Below the pieces are notes generated by a model that worked only from the letters and a program-made list of their open reading frames with translations, did not search any database and was not told the origin of the DNA. Positions 25,748 through 36,105 of a DNA stretch of 64,000 nucleotides are shown in pieces (positions within the stretch are counted from its first letter, which is position 1; each line of letters starts with the position of its first letter). The position numbers were made by a program, and so were the translations under genes. This DNA is from an uncultured Paracoccaceae bacterium. GTDB lineage: Bacteria > Pseudomonadota > Alphaproteobacteria > Rhodobacterales > Rhodobacteraceae. The stretch lies in NCBI GenBank assembly GCA_937983405.1, contig CALJZN010000043.1, positions 92,669 to 156,668 of the forward strand, in the 5' to 3' direction.

Positions 25748-26915
25748 GCCCCTCTCGGTGGCCGACTGGCAGGCCGCGGGATTCGGCGTGTATCTGCACT
25801 GGCCCTTCTGCCAGGCGAAGTGCCCCTACTGCGACTTCAATTCCCATGTCGCGCCGGCGATCGACCAGGCGCGCTGGGCTGCCGCCTATGCCGCGGAGAT
25901 CGGCCGCGTCGCCGCGCTTGTCGGGCCGCGCAGCGTGAACACCGTGTTCTTCGGCGGCGGGACCCCGAGCCTGATGGCGCCCGAGGTCGTGGCCGACGTT
26001 CTGGCCGCGCTCCGCGCCGCCTGGCCCGTCGCCAACGACATCGAGGTCACGCTCGAGGCAAACCCCACCTCGGCCGAAGCCGGGCGCTTCCGCGCCTATC
26101 GCGAGGCCGGGGTGACGCGCCTGTCGCTCGGCGTCCAGTCGCTGAACGACGATGACCTGCGCCGTCTCGGTCGCCGCCATACCGCGGCCGACGCGCGCGC
26201 CGCCTTCGACCTTGCGCGCCGCATCTTCGACCGGGTGAGCTTCGACCTGATCTATGCCCGGCAGGACCAGACCCTCGACGCCTGGCGGGCAGAGCTGGGC
26301 GAGGCCCTGGCCTTGGCCGCCGATCACGTCTCGCTCTATCAGCTCACGATCGAGGACGGCACGGCCTTCGCGGCGCGGCATGCCGCCGGTGGCCTGCGCG
26401 GCCTGCCGACGGAAAGCCTTGCGGCCGATCTCTATGACCTGACCCAGGAGCTGTGCGCCGCCGCGGGCCTGCCGGCCTACGAGGTTTCGAACCACGCCGC
26501 GCCCGGGGGCGAGTCGCGCCACAACCTCATCTACTGGCGGGCGGGCGACTACGCGGGCATCGGCCCGGGCGCGCACGGTCGTCTGACGGTCGGCGGCCTG
26601 CGGCTGGCCACCGAAACCCGGCGCGACCCCATCGCCTGGCTGACAGCCGTCGAACGGGACGGAAGCGGCGAGCTTCCGGCCCTGCCGCTGAGCCCGCGCG
26701 AGCATGGCGACGAATATGTGATGATGGGCCTTCGGCTTGACGAGGGAATCGCGCTGTCCCGCCATGCCCGCATCGCCGGGCGCGCGCTGGACCCGCAGCG
26801 GCTGGAGGGCCTTGCCGAGCTCGGCCTGATCGAGCGCAGCGCAGACCGCCTTCGCGTCACCCGGCCCGGGCGGCTCCTCCTCGATCGCGTCATCCGCGAG
26901 CTTCTGGCCGGCTGA
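25740..26915 (+). CDS. hemW: radical SAM haem chaperone HemW
   Basis: A 391-residue radical SAM protein once annotated as oxygen-independent coproporphyrinogen oxidase, now seen as a haem-binding chaperone. The Fe-S/SAM motif CxxxCxxC is Cys24, Cys28 and Cys31 (CQAKCPYC), followed by [11 protein letters not shown] and EANPTS. It lacks the extra C-terminal features of HemN. The start is a GTG that lies in the middle of a parS site and overlaps the rdgB stop; [23 protein letters not shown] fits the family. The stop abuts the parB stop with no gap. Confidence 0.95.
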   Translation: MKQPLSVADWQAAGFGVYLHWPFCQAKCPYCDFNSHVAPAIDQARWAAAYAAEIGRVAALVGPRSVNTVFFGGGTPSLMAPEVVADVLAALRAAWPVANDIEVTLEANPTSAEAGRFRAYREAGVTRLSLGVQSLNDDDLRRLGRRHTAADARAAFDLARRIFDRVSFDLIYARQDQTLDAWRAELGEALALAADHVSLYQLTIEDGTAFAARHAAGGLRGLPTESLAADLYDLTQELCAAAGLPAYEVSNHAAPGGESRHNLIYWRAGDYAGIGPGAHGRLTVGGLRLATETRRDPIAWLTAVERDGSGELPALPLSPREHGDEYVMMGLRLDEGIALSRHARIAGRALDPQRLEGLAELGLIERSADRLRVTRPGRLLLDRVIRELLAG

Positions 26916-27818
26916 TTACTCGACCAGGCCGGACCCGCTGCTCAGCATCCGGCAGAGCGAGTCGAGCGCCTCCAGCGAGGAATAGCGGATCGTCACGGTC
27001 CCGCCGCCGTCCTCGGCGCGGTGGTCGATGCTGACCGGCATCCCGAGGTTCGCCGACAGATCCGCCTCCAGGGCCCGGGTGTCCGCATCCTTCGCCGGAC
27101 GCTTCGCCGGCGACCGGGAGGCCTTTTGCGGGCGGCGCGCCAGCTCTTCGGTCTGACGCACCGATAGCCCGCGCGCGATGACCGCCTTCGCCGCCTCGGC
27201 CGCATTGGCCAGCGGCACGAGCGCCCGCGCATGGCCCGCAGTCAACCGCCCCTCGCGAAGATGCTCCAGCACCTCCTCGGGCAGCGACAGCAGGCGCAGC
27301 GAGTTCGCGATATGGCTGCGGCTTTTCCCCAGCGCCTCGGCAAGACGCTCCTGCGTATGCCCGAACCGGTCCATGAGCTGCCGGAACGCCGCGGCCTCTT
27401 CCACCGGGTTCAGGTCGGCCCGCTGGATGTTCTCGATGATGGCGACCTCGATCGCCTCGGCATCGGTGAAGCTGCGCACCAGCACCGGCAGGTCGTGCAC
27501 CTGCGCCATCTGCGCCGCCCGCCACCGCCGTTCGCCGGCCACGATCTCGTAGGTGCCGGAACCCTCCGGCAACTCGCGCACGATCAGCGGCTGCAACACG
27601 CCGCGTTCCCGGATCGAGTTGGCGAGATCCGCCATCGCGTCGGCCGGAAAGGCGCGGCGCGGCTGGTCGGGATTGGGCCGGATCGCCTCGACCGGAACGC
27701 GCAGGACATCGCGCCGCACGGGCGAATCGGGCGCCGTCTCGGGCGGAACCGCCACATCGGCCATGAGCGCCGAAAGGCCGCGTCCGAGGCGCGGGCGTTC
27801 GGGCCTGCGGTCGGTCAT
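26916..27818 (-). CDS. parB: chromosome partitioning protein ParB
   Basis: A 300-residue CTP-dependent clamp that loads at parS and spreads on DNA. The N-terminal LGRGLSALM (11-19) is the ParA-contact region. NPDQPRR (49-55) and the GERRWRA (95-101) arginine patch form the CTP-binding domain. ENIQRADLNPVEEA starts the spreading region; SHIANSLRLLSLPEEV is in the helix-turn-helix. The C-terminal dimer domain ends SLCRMLSSG. Its start overlaps the parA stop (ATGA). Confidence 0.98.
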   Translation of the reverse strand: MTDRRPERPRLGRGLSALMADVAVPPETAPDSPVRRDVLRVPVEAIRPNPDQPRRAFPADAMADLANSIRERGVLQPLIVRELPEGSGTYEIVAGERRWRAAQMAQVHDLPVLVRSFTDAEAIEVAIIENIQRADLNPVEEAAAFRQLMDRFGHTQERLAEALGKSRSHIANSLRLLSLPEEVLEHLREGRLTAGHARALVPLANAAEAAKAVIARGLSVRQTEELARRPQKASRSPAKRPAKDADTRALEADLSANLGMPVSIDHRAEDGGGTVTIRYSSLEALDSLCRMLSSGSGLVE

Positions 27819-28630
27819 GCGGGGCTCCCTTCCACCGCGGCCCCGTGCTGCGCCAGAAGCTCCCGCGCCAGCGCCCGGTATGCGACGCTGCCCTTCGAGG
27901 CGGAATCGTACTGCAGGACCGGCAAGGCGAAGGACGGCGCCTCGCTGATGCGGACATTCCGCGGCACCACGGTCCGATACACCAGCTCGCCCAGGGTCGC
28001 CCGCGCGTCCGTTTCCACCTGTTGGGCGAGGTTGTTGCGGGCATCGTGCATCGTCAGCACGACACCCTCGATCCGCAGGCCGGGGTTGGCCGCCTCACGC
28101 ACCTGCCGGACGGTCAGCATCAGTTGCGACAACCCTTCGAGCGCGAAGAACTCGCTCTGCAGCGGCACCAGCACCGCGTCGGCGGCGACCATGGCGTTGA
28201 CCGTCAGCAGGCTGAGCGACGGCGGACAGTCGATCAGCACATAGTCGTAACGGGAAAGACCGCTGCCCGGCGCCCGGAGCGCCTGGCGCAGCAGGACCGA
28301 ACGACGTTCGTTCCCGACAAGCTCCACATCGGCCGATGAGAGGTCGGTCGTTGCCGGGCAGAGCGAGATGCCCGGAAATGCCGTCGCCATGGTCACCTCG
28401 GCCAGCGCGGCACCCTCGATGAGCAGGTCATATGTGGTGTAGCGGCGCTGCGCCGGCTCGACTCCCAGCCCGGTCGAGGCGTTCCCCTGCGGATCGATAT
28501 CCACCAGCAGAATCTGCCGCCCCAGCTCGGCCAGCGCCGCCGCCAGGTTGATCGCCGTGGTCGTCTTTCCCACACCGCCCTTCTGGTTGGCGATGGCGAT
28601 AATCCGGGTCCGGGGCGTCGCATCAGGCAC
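27815..28630 (-). CDS. parA: chromosome partitioning ATPase ParA (Soj)
   Basis: A 271-residue deviant Walker ATPase that moves ParB-parS complexes. The Walker A KGGVGKTTT begins at residue 17 with the signature lysine; LLVDIDPQGNAS is Walker A-prime, and VLIDCPPSLSLLTVNAM is Walker B. I take the start as GTG at 28630, which gives [19 protein letters not shown] and overlaps the rsmG stop by 8 bp; the frame is open upstream to 28726 within rsmG. Confidence 0.97.
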   Translation of the reverse strand: MPDATPRTRIIAIANQKGGVGKTTTAINLAAALAELGRQILLVDIDPQGNASTGLGVEPAQRRYTTYDLLIEGAALAEVTMATAFPGISLCPATTDLSSADVELVGNERRSVLLRQALRAPGSGLSRYDYVLIDCPPSLSLLTVNAMVAADAVLVPLQSEFFALEGLSQLMLTVRQVREAANPGLRIEGVVLTMHDARNNLAQQVETDARATLGELVYRTVVPRNVRISEAPSFALPVLQYDSASKGSVAYRALARELLAQHGAAVEGSPA

Positions 28631-29249
28631 GGGCGAGTCCTTTGACTTCCAGGATGGTGGCAGCGCGGTCGGTGGCACTGGCATGTTTCTGGACCGCGCA
28701 GCGCCACGACGCAAGGGCCTCGGCAAGTTCGGCCTCGACCCCCGCGCCCTTGGGAAGAAGCGCGCTGCCCCCGGCGCCGAGGTGCCGCTGGACCAGCGGC
28801 AGCAGATCCTTCAGCGGCGCAAGCGCGCGGGCCGAAACAACATCGGCGCCGAGCGGCGGCAGGGTTTCGGCCCGCGACACCTCCACCCGGGCCCGCACGC
28901 CGGTTTCCCGCACCGCCGCCGCAAGAAAGGCCGCCTTCCGATGGTCGCTTTCGACCAGAACGGTCTGCATCTGCGGCCGGCCCTCGGCCGCGAGCATGGC
29001 GACGATCAGCCCGGGAAAGCCGGCGCCGCTGCCAAGGTCCGCCCACAGCCGCGCGGACGGCGGCGCGAACCCGAGCAGCTGCGCCGAATCGGCGATGTGC
29101 CGCCGCCAGACCTCTGCCATCGACGCGCGGCCGACAAGGTTGATCCGGGCGTTCCATTTCGTCAGCAGCGCAACGAAGCGATCCAGCCGCGCCGCGGTGT
29201 CGGGCGACACCGCCGCTGCCGCGAGGAACGCCTCGCGCCCTGCCGTCAT
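28623..29249 (-). CDS. rsmG: 16S rRNA (guanine-527-N7) methyltransferase RsmG (GidB)
   Basis: A 208-residue SAM enzyme that methylates G527 of 16S rRNA; loss can give low-level streptomycin resistance. The N-terminal [13 protein letters not shown] and [12 protein letters not shown] are family hallmarks, and the SAM motif is [13 protein letters not shown]. Overlaps mnmG upstream (ATGA) and parA downstream. The mnmG-rsmG-parA-parB order is the common gid/par arrangement near bacterial origins. Confidence 0.96.
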   Translation of the reverse strand: MTAGREAFLAAAAVSPDTAARLDRFVALLTKWNARINLVGRASMAEVWRRHIADSAQLLGFAPPSARLWADLGSGAGFPGLIVAMLAAEGRPQMQTVLVESDHRKAAFLAAAVRETGVRARVEVSRAETLPPLGADVVSARALAPLKDLLPLVQRHLGAGGSALLPKGAGVEAELAEALASWRCAVQKHASATDRAATILEVKGLARA

Positions 29250-31117
29250 CCTGCCCGCGCCCGGCTTTCCCGGCGCAGGCTGGCAAGGATCAGAGTCAGC
29301 GCCGCCGGGGTCATCCCTTCGAGGCGCGACGCCTGGGCGAGTGTGGCCGGCCGCGCCCGCTCCAGCTTTCCGCGCAGCTCGTTCGACAGGCCCGACAGCG
29401 CCGCGTAATCGAAGGAGTCCGGGATCCGCATCGCCTCGTCCCGGCGCAGCGCTTCGGCATCCGCGCTCTGCCGCGCGATGTAGCCCGCATAGAGCGCATC
29501 GTTGGCAAGCTGACGCCGGATCGGCACCGGAATCGCACCGATCGCGGGATCGAGCCGCGCGAGCGTCTCGAACCCGACGTCCGGCAAGGCCAGCAGCGCC
29601 GTCGCCGTCCGGCGCTGCCCGTCGGGATTGAGACGGATGCCAACCGCGGCAGCCTCCTGCGGGCTGACGCGGACCGACTCGAGCACTCTGCGCCCGGCAT
29701 CAAGCGCCTCTGCCTTGGCGCGGAACGCCGCGGCGCGGCGCTCGCCCACGCAGCCGATCCGGATGCCCAGCGGCGTCAGCCGCTGATCGGCGTTGTCGGC
29801 CCGCAGCGACAGGCGGAATTCGGCCCGGGAGGTGAACATCCGATAGGGTTCCGCGACGCCGCGCGTCACCAGATCGTCGATCATGACACCGATATAGCTG
29901 TCGGCCCGGCTGAACTCCACCGGAGCGAGCCCACGCGCGAGGCATGCCGCGTTCAGACCCGCCACAAGCCCCTGGGCAGCGGCCTCCTCATATCCCGTCG
30001 TGCCGTTGATCTGACCCGCAAGGAACAGCCCCGCCAGCTCGCGCAGCGCCAGCGTCGGACGCAGCGCCCGAGGATCGACATAGTCGTATTCGATCGCATA
30101 GCCGGGTTGCAGGATCCGCGCGCGCCCGAGGCCGCGGATGGTGCGAACGTAGTCTTCCTGCACCTCGGCCGGAAGCGAGGTGGAGATCCCGTTGGGATAG
30201 ACCGTGTCGTCGTCCAGACCCTCGGGTTCCAGAAACACCTGATGCCCGGCCTTGTCGGCAAAGCGCACGACCTTGTCCTCGATCGAGGGGCAATAGCGCG
30301 GGCCGACGCCGGAGATGTGCCCCCCGTACATCGCCGACCGGCGCAGATTGGCCCGGATGATCGCATGCGTCCTGTCGTTCGTTTCCGTGATGCCGCAGGC
30401 GATCTGCCGGACGAAGGGTCGCTCATGGAGGAACGAGAACATCGCCGGCTCGTCATCGCCGGGCTGCATCTCCAGCGCATCCCAGTCGATGGTCCGGCCG
30501 TCGAGCCGTGGGGGCGTGCCGGTCTTCAGCCGGCCGAGCGGCAGACCCAGCGCCTCGAGCCGCCGCGCCAGTTGCACCGCCGGCGCCTCGCCCACGCGCC
30601 CGCCGGCGACCTGCCGGTCGCCGACATGGATCACCCCGCGCAGGAAGGTTCCCGTCGTCAGCACCACCGCCCGAGTGCGAATCTCCGACCCGTCGCCCAG
30701 AACGACCCCGGCGACCCCGCCGCCATCGAGCAGCAGATCGGCAACCTCCGCCTCGACGATCCCGAGGCCCGGCAGGACGGCGAGCTCCTCCTGGATCGCC
30801 TGCCGGTAGAGCCTGCGATCCGCCTGGGCGCGCGGCCCCTGCACCGCCGGGCCCTTGCGTCGGTTCAAAAGCCGGAACTGGATGCCCGCCCTGTCGGCCG
30901 CACGTCCCATCACGCCGTCCATGGCGTCGATCTCGCGCACCAGATGCCCCTTGCCCAGCCCGCCGATGGCCGGATTGCACGACATCACGCCGATCGCCGC
31001 CCGCCGAAGCGTCACCAGGACCACCCGCGCGGCCATCCGCGCCGCGGCATGCGCCGCCTCGACGCCGGCATGGCCGCCCCCGACGACCACGACATCCGCG
31101 TGTTTCACGTGAAACAT
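29246..31117 (-). CDS. mnmG: tRNA uridine-5-carboxymethylaminomethyl modification enzyme MnmG (GidA)
   Basis: A 623-residue FAD protein which, with MnmE, modifies U34 of certain tRNAs. The FAD-binding [10 protein letters not shown] starts at residue 13, then [19 protein letters not shown], and the C-terminal helical MnmE/tRNA region ends [20 protein letters not shown]. The first codons ([10 protein letters not shown]) are encoded by a perfect parS site overlapping the start. The mnmE stop lies 3 bp upstream, so the two partner genes are together. Confidence 0.98.
   Translation of the reverse strand: MFHVKHADVVVVGGGHAGVEAAHAAARMAARVVLVTLRRAAIGVMSCNPAIGGLGKGHLVREIDAMDGVMGRAADRAGIQFRLLNRRKGPAVQGPRAQADRRLYRQAIQEELAVLPGLGIVEAEVADLLLDGGGVAGVVLGDGSEIRTRAVVLTTGTFLRGVIHVGDRQVAGGRVGEAPAVQLARRLEALGLPLGRLKTGTPPRLDGRTIDWDALEMQPGDDEPAMFSFLHERPFVRQIACGITETNDRTHAIIRANLRRSAMYGGHISGVGPRYCPSIEDKVVRFADKAGHQVFLEPEGLDDDTVYPNGISTSLPAEVQEDYVRTIRGLGRARILQPGYAIEYDYVDPRALRPTLALRELAGLFLAGQINGTTGYEEAAAQGLVAGLNAACLARGLAPVEFSRADSYIGVMIDDLVTRGVAEPYRMFTSRAEFRLSLRADNADQRLTPLGIRIGCVGERRAAAFRAKAEALDAGRRVLESVRVSPQEAAAVGIRLNPDGQRRTATALLALPDVGFETLARLDPAIGAIPVPIRRQLANDALYAGYIARQSADAEALRRDEAMRIPDSFDYAALSGLSNELRGKLERARPATLAQASRLEGMTPAALTLILASLRRESRARAG
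31101..31116. other. parS centromere site 2
   Basis: A second perfect TGTTTCACGTGAAACA, covering the first six codons of mnmG. It is 5.4 kb from the copy at hemW and about 3.3 kb from the proposed origin gap. The encoded MFHVKH start of MnmG is therefore fixed by the DNA site rather than by protein function. Confidence 0.95.
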
Positions 31118-31120
31118 CCC

Positions 31121-32407
31121 CTACTTGCCGATGCAGAATCGCGCGAAGATCTCGTCCAACAGATGTTCCACATCCACCCGCCCGACAAGGGCTTCCAGCG
31201 CCCGGACCGCCGCAAGGACGTCCTCGGCAAGCGTCTCGGCCGGCACCTCGGCCTTCGCCAGCGCCGCCCGCGCCGCTGCCAGCCGCTCCACCGCCACCCC
31301 CACCGCCCTGCGGTGCCGCGCATGGGTGATCGTCGCCGCGCGCGCCGCGCGCTGCGACAGCACCCCGGCGATGCGCTGCGTCAGCCGGTCAAGCCCCTGG
31401 CCGGTCACCGCCGAGATCCCCTCCGGCGCGCCCGTCTCGTCGGCCCTCGCCGCCACGACGATATCGTCGCATCCCGGCACCTCACCGGGCGGCAGCCCGC
31501 GCCCATCCGTCAGATAGATGCGCAGGTCCGCCGCCGCCGCGCGCCGCCGCGCCAGCGCCACGCCCATCCCCTCCACCGGGTCGTCCGTTTCGCGCAGGCC
31601 GGCGGTATCGAGCAACGTCACCGGAAGCCCGCCGAGATCCATCCGCACCTCGATCACGTCCCGCGTCGTGCCGGCGATTGCAGAGGTCAACGCCGCCTCC
31701 CGTCCTGCAAGGGCATTCAGCAGCGTCGACTTGCCGACGTTGGGCAGACCGACGATCGCCACCTCGAAGCCGTCGCGGATCCGCTCCGCCATGCCCACGC
31801 CCGCCAACTCGCGGACGAGCTCGGCCTGCACCTCGCCCAGAAGCTGGTCGGCCTCGGCCATCACATCCGTCGGCACATCCTCGTCCGCGAAGTCGATGGT
31901 GGCCTCGATCAGCGCGGCCGCGCGGATCAGCCGGGCCCGCCAGGACTCGGCCCTGCGCCCGACCGCACCGGAGAGCACCGCCAGCGCCTGCCGGCGCTGC
32001 GCCTCGGTCTCCGCCTCGATCAGATCGGCGAGCCCTTCGACCTGCGCCAGATCGAGGCGCCCGTTCTCCAGGGCCCGGCGCGCAAACTCCCCGGGATCGG
32101 CCAGCCGAAGCCCAGGCATCGCCCCCAGCGCGCCAAGCACCGCGGCCACCGTGGCCGGACTGCCGTGAAGGTGAAGCTCCGCCGCCACCTCGCCGGTGAA
32201 GCTGGCGCCATGCTCGAACCAGACCACCAGCGCATCATCAAGGACATCCCCCGCCGGATCGCGCAGGCGACGACGGGCAAGCACGCGAGGGGGTGGCAGA
32301 GAGCCGGCCAGGGCCGCCACCGCCTCGGCGGCGCGCGGGCCGGACAGCCGCACCACGGCAAGACCCGCCTTGCCCCGCGCGGTCGCCGGGGCAAAGATCG
32401 TGTCCAT
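31121..32407 (-). CDS. mnmE: tRNA modification GTPase MnmE (TrmE)
   Basis: A 428-residue potassium-activated GTPase, partner of MnmG. The N-terminal tetrahydrofolate-binding domain has [21 protein letters not shown] (in parts). The G domain is inserted in the helical region: G1 GLPNVGKS (220-227), G2 with GTTRD (246-250), G3 DTAG (267-270). The C-terminal FCIGK (424-428) supplies the cysteine thought to act in the reaction. Rho ends 12 bp upstream on the same strand. Confidence 0.98.
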   Translation of the reverse strand: MDTIFAPATARGKAGLAVVRLSGPRAAEAVAALAGSLPPPRVLARRRLRDPAGDVLDDALVVWFEHGASFTGEVAAELHLHGSPATVAAVLGALGAMPGLRLADPGEFARRALENGRLDLAQVEGLADLIEAETEAQRRQALAVLSGAVGRRAESWRARLIRAAALIEATIDFADEDVPTDVMAEADQLLGEVQAELVRELAGVGMAERIRDGFEVAIVGLPNVGKSTLLNALAGREAALTSAIAGTTRDVIEVRMDLGGLPVTLLDTAGLRETDDPVEGMGVALARRRAAAADLRIYLTDGRGLPPGEVPGCDDIVVAARADETGAPEGISAVTGQGLDRLTQRIAGVLSQRAARAATITHARHRRAVGVAVERLAAARAALAKAEVPAETLAEDVLAAVRALEALVGRVDVEHLLDEIFARFCIGK

Positions 32408-32419
32408 CGCCGGCGCCCG

Positions 32420-33691
32420 TCAGCTGTTCATCGACTCGAAGAACTCGGCGTTGGTCTTGGTCTGCCGCAGTTTCGAGATCAGGAACTCGATGGCGTCGGT
32501 GGTGCCCATCGGGTTGAGGATCCGGCGCAGCACGAAGGTCTTCTGCAGGTCCGCACGCTCGACCAGCAGCTCCTCTTTCCGGGTTCCCGACTTCAGGATA
32601 TCGATCGCCGGGAACACGCGCTTGTCCGCCACCTTGCGGTCCAGCACGATCTCGCAGTTGCCGGTCCCCTTGAACTCCTCGAAGATCACCTCGTCCATCC
32701 GGCTGCCGGTATCGATCAGCGCCGTCGCGATGATGGACAGCGAGCCGCCCTCCTCGATGTTGCGCGCCGCGCCGAAGAAGCGCTTCGGCCGCTGCAGGGC
32801 ATTCGCATCCACGCCCCCGGTCAGCACCTTGCCCGACGAGGGCACCACCGTGTTGAACGCCCGACCGAGGCGGGTGATCGAATCGAGCAGGATCACCACA
32901 TCGCGCCTGTGCTCGACCAGCCGCTTGGCCTTCTCGATGACCATCTCGGCCACCGCCACATGCCGCGCCGCCGGCTCGTCGAAGGTCGAGGAAATGACCT
33001 CGCCCTTCACGCTGCGCTGCATGTCCGTGACCTCCTCGGGCCGCTCGTCGATCAGCAGCACGATCAGATAGCATTCGGGGTGGTTGTGCGCGATCGAATG
33101 GGCGATGTTCTGCAACAGAACGGTCTTGCCCGTGCGCGGCGGCGCCACGATCAGCGCGCGCTGCCCCTTCCCCAGCGGCGCCACGATGTCGATGATCCGC
33201 CCCGATCGGTCCTTCAGCGTCGGATCCTCGATCTCCATCTTCAGCCGCTGGTTGGGGTAGAGCGGCGTGAGGTTGTCGAAGTGAACCTTGTGACGCGCCC
33301 GCTCGGGATCGTCAAAGTTGATGCGGTTCACCTTCGTCAGGGCAAAATACCGCTCGTTCTCGCGCGGGGCCTGGATCACCCCCTCGACCGTGTCGCCCGT
33401 CCGCATCGCATGCTGGCGGATCATCTCGGGCGAAACATAAATGTCGTCCGGCCCGGCAAGATAGTTGGCCTCGGGCGAGCGCAGGAAGCCGAAGCCATCC
33501 TGCAGCACCTCGAGCACGCCGTCGCCGCCGATCTCCCAGCCTTCCTCGGCGTGCTCCTTCAGGATCGAGAACATCATCTCGCCCTTGCGCATGGACGAGG
33601 CGTTCTCGATCTCGAGCTCTTCGGCCATCGCCAGCAGCGCGGCCGGGCTCTTGGCTTTCAGATCGGCAAGGTCAAGACGTTCTTTCGCCAT
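32420..33691 (-). CDS. rho: transcription termination factor Rho
   Basis: A 423-residue hexameric RNA helicase. N-terminal Rho domain [19 protein letters not shown]-binding RNP1-like DGFGFLRS (65-72), Walker A APPRTGKT (183-190), then the Q-loop and R-loop ([13 protein letters not shown]) and the C-terminal [14 protein letters not shown]. The start at 33691 was chosen from the family terminus; the frame is open to 33769. A good housekeeping promoter lies about 80 bp upstream, leaving a leader of about 75 bases that could carry autoregulation. Confidence 0.98.
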   Translation of the reverse strand: MAKERLDLADLKAKSPAALLAMAEELEIENASSMRKGEMMFSILKEHAEEGWEIGGDGVLEVLQDGFGFLRSPEANYLAGPDDIYVSPEMIRQHAMRTGDTVEGVIQAPRENERYFALTKVNRINFDDPERARHKVHFDNLTPLYPNQRLKMEIEDPTLKDRSGRIIDIVAPLGKGQRALIVAPPRTGKTVLLQNIAHSIAHNHPECYLIVLLIDERPEEVTDMQRSVKGEVISSTFDEPAARHVAVAEMVIEKAKRLVEHRRDVVILLDSITRLGRAFNTVVPSSGKVLTGGVDANALQRPKRFFGAARNIEEGGSLSIIATALIDTGSRMDEVIFEEFKGTGNCEIVLDRKVADKRVFPAIDILKSGTRKEELLVERADLQKTFVLRRILNPMGTTDAIEFLISKLRQTKTNAEFFESMNS

Positions 33692-33772
33692 TTCAATACG
33701 CCTGAGGGGCCGGGCCGGAACGGGGCGCGCGGGAGAGTGCGGGGAAGGGTGCCGCCGGACGGCAGCCACCGC

Positions 33773-33801
33773 GATCTAAGCCGCCGGTGGCGCGCTGTCA
33801 A
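33773..33801 (-). promoter_or_regulatory. promoter of rho, sigma-70 type
   Basis: On the minus strand TTGACA (33801-33796) and TAGATC (33778-33773) are separated by 17 bp. The -35 is a full match. The element lies between the hemJ stop (33808) and the rho start (33691). Confidence 0.55.
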
Positions 33802-33807
33802 CGGAAC

Positions 33808-34257
33808 TCAGAACTTCACAATGACGGCCACGACGATGACCACCATCAGCACGGTCGGCAACTCGTTCATCATCCGATACGTCCGGCCGGCAAGACTGTT
33901 GCGCCCGCCCGCGAAGGCCCTGCGCCGCTGCCCGCACCACTGATGGAACCAGGTCATGGCAAGCACCGCGGCAGCCTTCGTCCACGACCAGGCCGAGCCC
34001 CAGTCCACTACCCCCGGGGTCGCCACCAGCGCGAGGCCGAAGAGCCAGGTCGCCACCATCGCCGGCGTCATGATCACCCGATAGAGCTTGTCCTCCATCG
34101 TGCGGAACAGCGCATCCGTCGCGCTTCCCACGGCGCCGCGTTCGGCATGGTAGACGAACAGTCGCGGCAGGTAGAACAGCCCGGCCATCCACGCGATCAC
34201 CGAGATCACATGCAGGGCCTTCGTCCATGGGTAGGCGGCAAGAAGCAGATCGACCAT
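33808..34257 (-). CDS. hemJ: protoporphyrinogen IX oxidase HemJ
   Basis: A 149-residue inner-membrane protein that oxidises protoporphyrinogen IX, the step before ferrochelatase. Four hydrophobic helices are evident. His16 in TKALHVISVIAW and His37 in FVYHAERG match conserved HemJ histidines, and EDKLYRVIMTPAM holds the conserved lysine. The start at 34257 gives the usual short N-terminus; the frame is open upstream. It is the last minus-strand gene before the strand switch to maf, next to the proposed origin. Confidence 0.94.
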   Translation of the reverse strand: MVDLLLAAYPWTKALHVISVIAWMAGLFYLPRLFVYHAERGAVGSATDALFRTMEDKLYRVIMTPAMVATWLFGLALVATPGVVDWGSAWSWTKAAAVLAMTWFHQWCGQRRRAFAGGRNSLAGRTYRMMNELPTVLMVVIVVAVIVKF

Positions 34258-34645
34258 CGGGGCCACCGGGCTGCAGCGCTCTGAACCCCTAATCCAGCAC
34301 AAAGAAGAAGAAAAGGACGGATGATGATGATGCAGGGGCGCCGCCGGCGGTGGAACCGGCATCATGTCCACAGGCTAGTCAACGGGCGCAACGCGCCGCC
34401 GATCCCCTGGGGACAGCCGAAGGAACCCGTTCGCCACCAGCATGTTGCTGCAGGCTTCCCGGCCCGTCCGCGGGGGACGATCCGGCGAACAAGGGGGGGA
34501 ATGCGCCGTTCGTTCACAGCCCCGGGACGGGCGTGGAAAATCGCGGGAGAAGCGGCCGCGGAGCAATTGACTTCACCCGGAGGCTTGCGCCAACTCTCGC
34601 CGCGCCGCGGGCCGTCGCGCACCCCGCCGCAGAGGATCCGACATC
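34258..34645. other. 388-bp divergent gap: candidate chromosomal oriC region
   Basis: No gene is credible here. The left part has an A-rich stretch (34300-34318, CACAAAGAAGAAGAAAAGG) followed by ATGATGATGATG. DnaA-box-like words (7 of 9 to TTATCCACA): ATGTCCACA at 34364-34372 and, on the other strand, CGTGGAAAA at 34532-34540. TCCCCA-type words appear around 34400. TTGACT near 34567 may be part of a maf promoter. The case for oriC is mainly position: parAB-rsmG-mnmGE-rho-hemJ point left and maf-aroE-coaE-dnaQ point right, as around known alphaproteobacterial origins. No strong box cluster is visible, so this stays a candidate. Confidence 0.45.
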
Positions 34646-35263
34646 TTGCCAACAGACTTCTCCCGCCCTCGCACCCGCCTTGTGCTTGCCTCGGCCTCGG
34701 CCGTCCGGGCCGAGCTTTTGCGGCGCGCGGGCCTTGCGTTCGACGTGGCGCCCGTGCGTCTGGACGAGGCGGCGGTTCGCGGCGGACTCGAGGCCGAAGG
34801 CGCGCATCCGCGCGACGTTGCCGACACGCTGGCCGAGATGAAGGCGCAGCGCGGATCGGCCCGGGCGCCCGATGCCTTGGTGCTCGGTTGCGATCAGGTG
34901 CTCGACCTCGATGGCGAGATCTTCGGAAAGCCGGCGGACGTTGATGCAGCCAGAACACAGTTGATCCGTCTTCGCGGGCGGACCCACCGCCTGTGGTCCG
35001 CCGCCGTGCTATACCATGCCGGGCAACCCGTCTGGCGTCATGTGGGGGAGGCACGCCTGACCATGCGATCCTTCTCGGACGCCTGGCTTGAGGCGTATCT
35101 GGCCGAAGCCTCCGGGCTGGAGCAGAGCGTGGGCGGCTACAGGATCGAGGGCGCGGGCGTGCGGCTGTTCTCGCGGGTCGAGGGGGACCATTTCACGATC
35201 CTCGGGCTCCCGTTGCTGCCGCTGCTCGACGTTCTTGTTGCCCGGGGAGAGTTGCCGGCATGA
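34646..35263 (+). CDS. maf: Maf-like nucleotide pyrophosphatase
   Basis: A 205-residue member of the Maf/YhdE family, which hydrolyses modified or canonical nucleoside triphosphates. Motifs: [20 protein letters not shown] near the N-terminus, [19 protein letters not shown], and [17 protein letters not shown]. The start is a TTG at 34646 with GAGGATC about ten bases before; no better ATG exists upstream. The stop overlaps aroE. First gene of maf-aroE-coaE-dnaQ. Confidence 0.92.
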   Translation: MPTDFSRPRTRLVLASASAVRAELLRRAGLAFDVAPVRLDEAAVRGGLEAEGAHPRDVADTLAEMKAQRGSARAPDALVLGCDQVLDLDGEIFGKPADVDAARTQLIRLRGRTHRLWSAAVLYHAGQPVWRHVGEARLTMRSFSDAWLEAYLAEASGLEQSVGGYRIEGAGVRLFSRVEGDHFTILGLPLLPLLDVLVARGELPA

Positions 35264-36105
35264 CAGACCCCGGGGTTCCCCTGGCCGGCGTGATCGGCTG
35301 GCCGATCTCGCACAGCCGGTCGCCGCTGTTGCACAGTCACTGGTTGCGCAGCTACGGCATCCGCGGGCATTATGTGCCGCTGCTGGTGGCCCAGGCCGAT
35401 CTGCGCGAGGTTCTTGCCGTGCTGCCCAAGGCCGGCTTCGTCGGCGTCAACGTCACGATCCCGCACAAGGAGGCGGTGCTTCAGATCGCCGATGTGGTCA
35501 CCGACCGCGCGGCGCTGATCGGGGCGGCGAACACGCTGATCTTCCGCAAGGACGGGAAGATCCATGCCGACAACACGGACGGATACGGCTTTCTCGCCAA
35601 CATCGAGCAGCAGGCCCCGCAGTGGTTTGCCCCCGCAGGGCCGGCAGCCGTGTTCGGCGCCGGCGGCGCAGCGCGTGCGGTGATCGTCGCGCTGATCGAG
35701 GCCGGCGCCCCAGAGATCCGCGTCGCCAACCGCACCCGGTCGAGGGCCGAGGCGCTCAGATCCGAGTTCGGATCGAAGATCGTGGTCTACGACTGGGTGC
35801 AGACCGCGCAGATGCTGGAAGGCGCACTGACCGTGGTGAACACCACCGCGCTCGGGATGGTCGGCAAACCCGAGTTCCGCGTCGCGCTCGACACGCTGTC
35901 GCCGCGCGCGCTGGTCTGCGATATCGTCTACAATCCGGTCCGCACCGGCCTGCTCGAGGCGGCCGAGGCCATCGGCTGCACCACGGTGGACGGCCTCGGC
36001 ATGCTGCTGCACCAGGGCGCCCCGGGGTTCGAACGCTGGTTCGGCGTGCGGCCGGTGGTGGACGAGGCGGCGCGCGCCGCGGTGCTCGGCGCGCTCCTGG
36101 GCTGA
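35260..36105 (+). CDS. aroE: shikimate dehydrogenase
   Basis: A 281-residue NADPH enzyme of aromatic amino acid synthesis. [13 protein letters not shown] (13-25) binds shikimate; the catalytic Lys70 in VNVTIPHKE and Asp107 in NTDGYG are present. The Rossmann motif is [11 protein letters not shown]-terminal [20 protein letters not shown] is the family ending. Overlaps maf and coaE by a few bases. Confidence 0.97.
   Translation: MTDPGVPLAGVIGWPISHSRSPLLHSHWLRSYGIRGHYVPLLVAQADLREVLAVLPKAGFVGVNVTIPHKEAVLQIADVVTDRAALIGAANTLIFRKDGKIHADNTDGYGFLANIEQQAPQWFAPAGPAAVFGAGGAARAVIVALIEAGAPEIRVANRTRSRAEALRSEFGSKIVVYDWVQTAQMLEGALTVVNTTALGMVGKPEFRVALDTLSPRALVCDIVYNPVRTGLLEAAEAIGCTTVDGLGMLLHQGAPGFERWFGVRPVVDEAARAAVLGALLG

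Noticed and set aside
30107..33943. A plus-strand open frame of 1278 codons across mnmG, mnmE and rho
   Set aside because: It is the antisense of three clear genes with strong motifs; the translated product is low complexity and resembles no protein.
34320..34332. ATGATGATGATG in the hemJ-maf gap as a gene start or microsatellite
   Set aside because: No frame from it gives a credible protein; it is a four-unit repeat too short to claim more.
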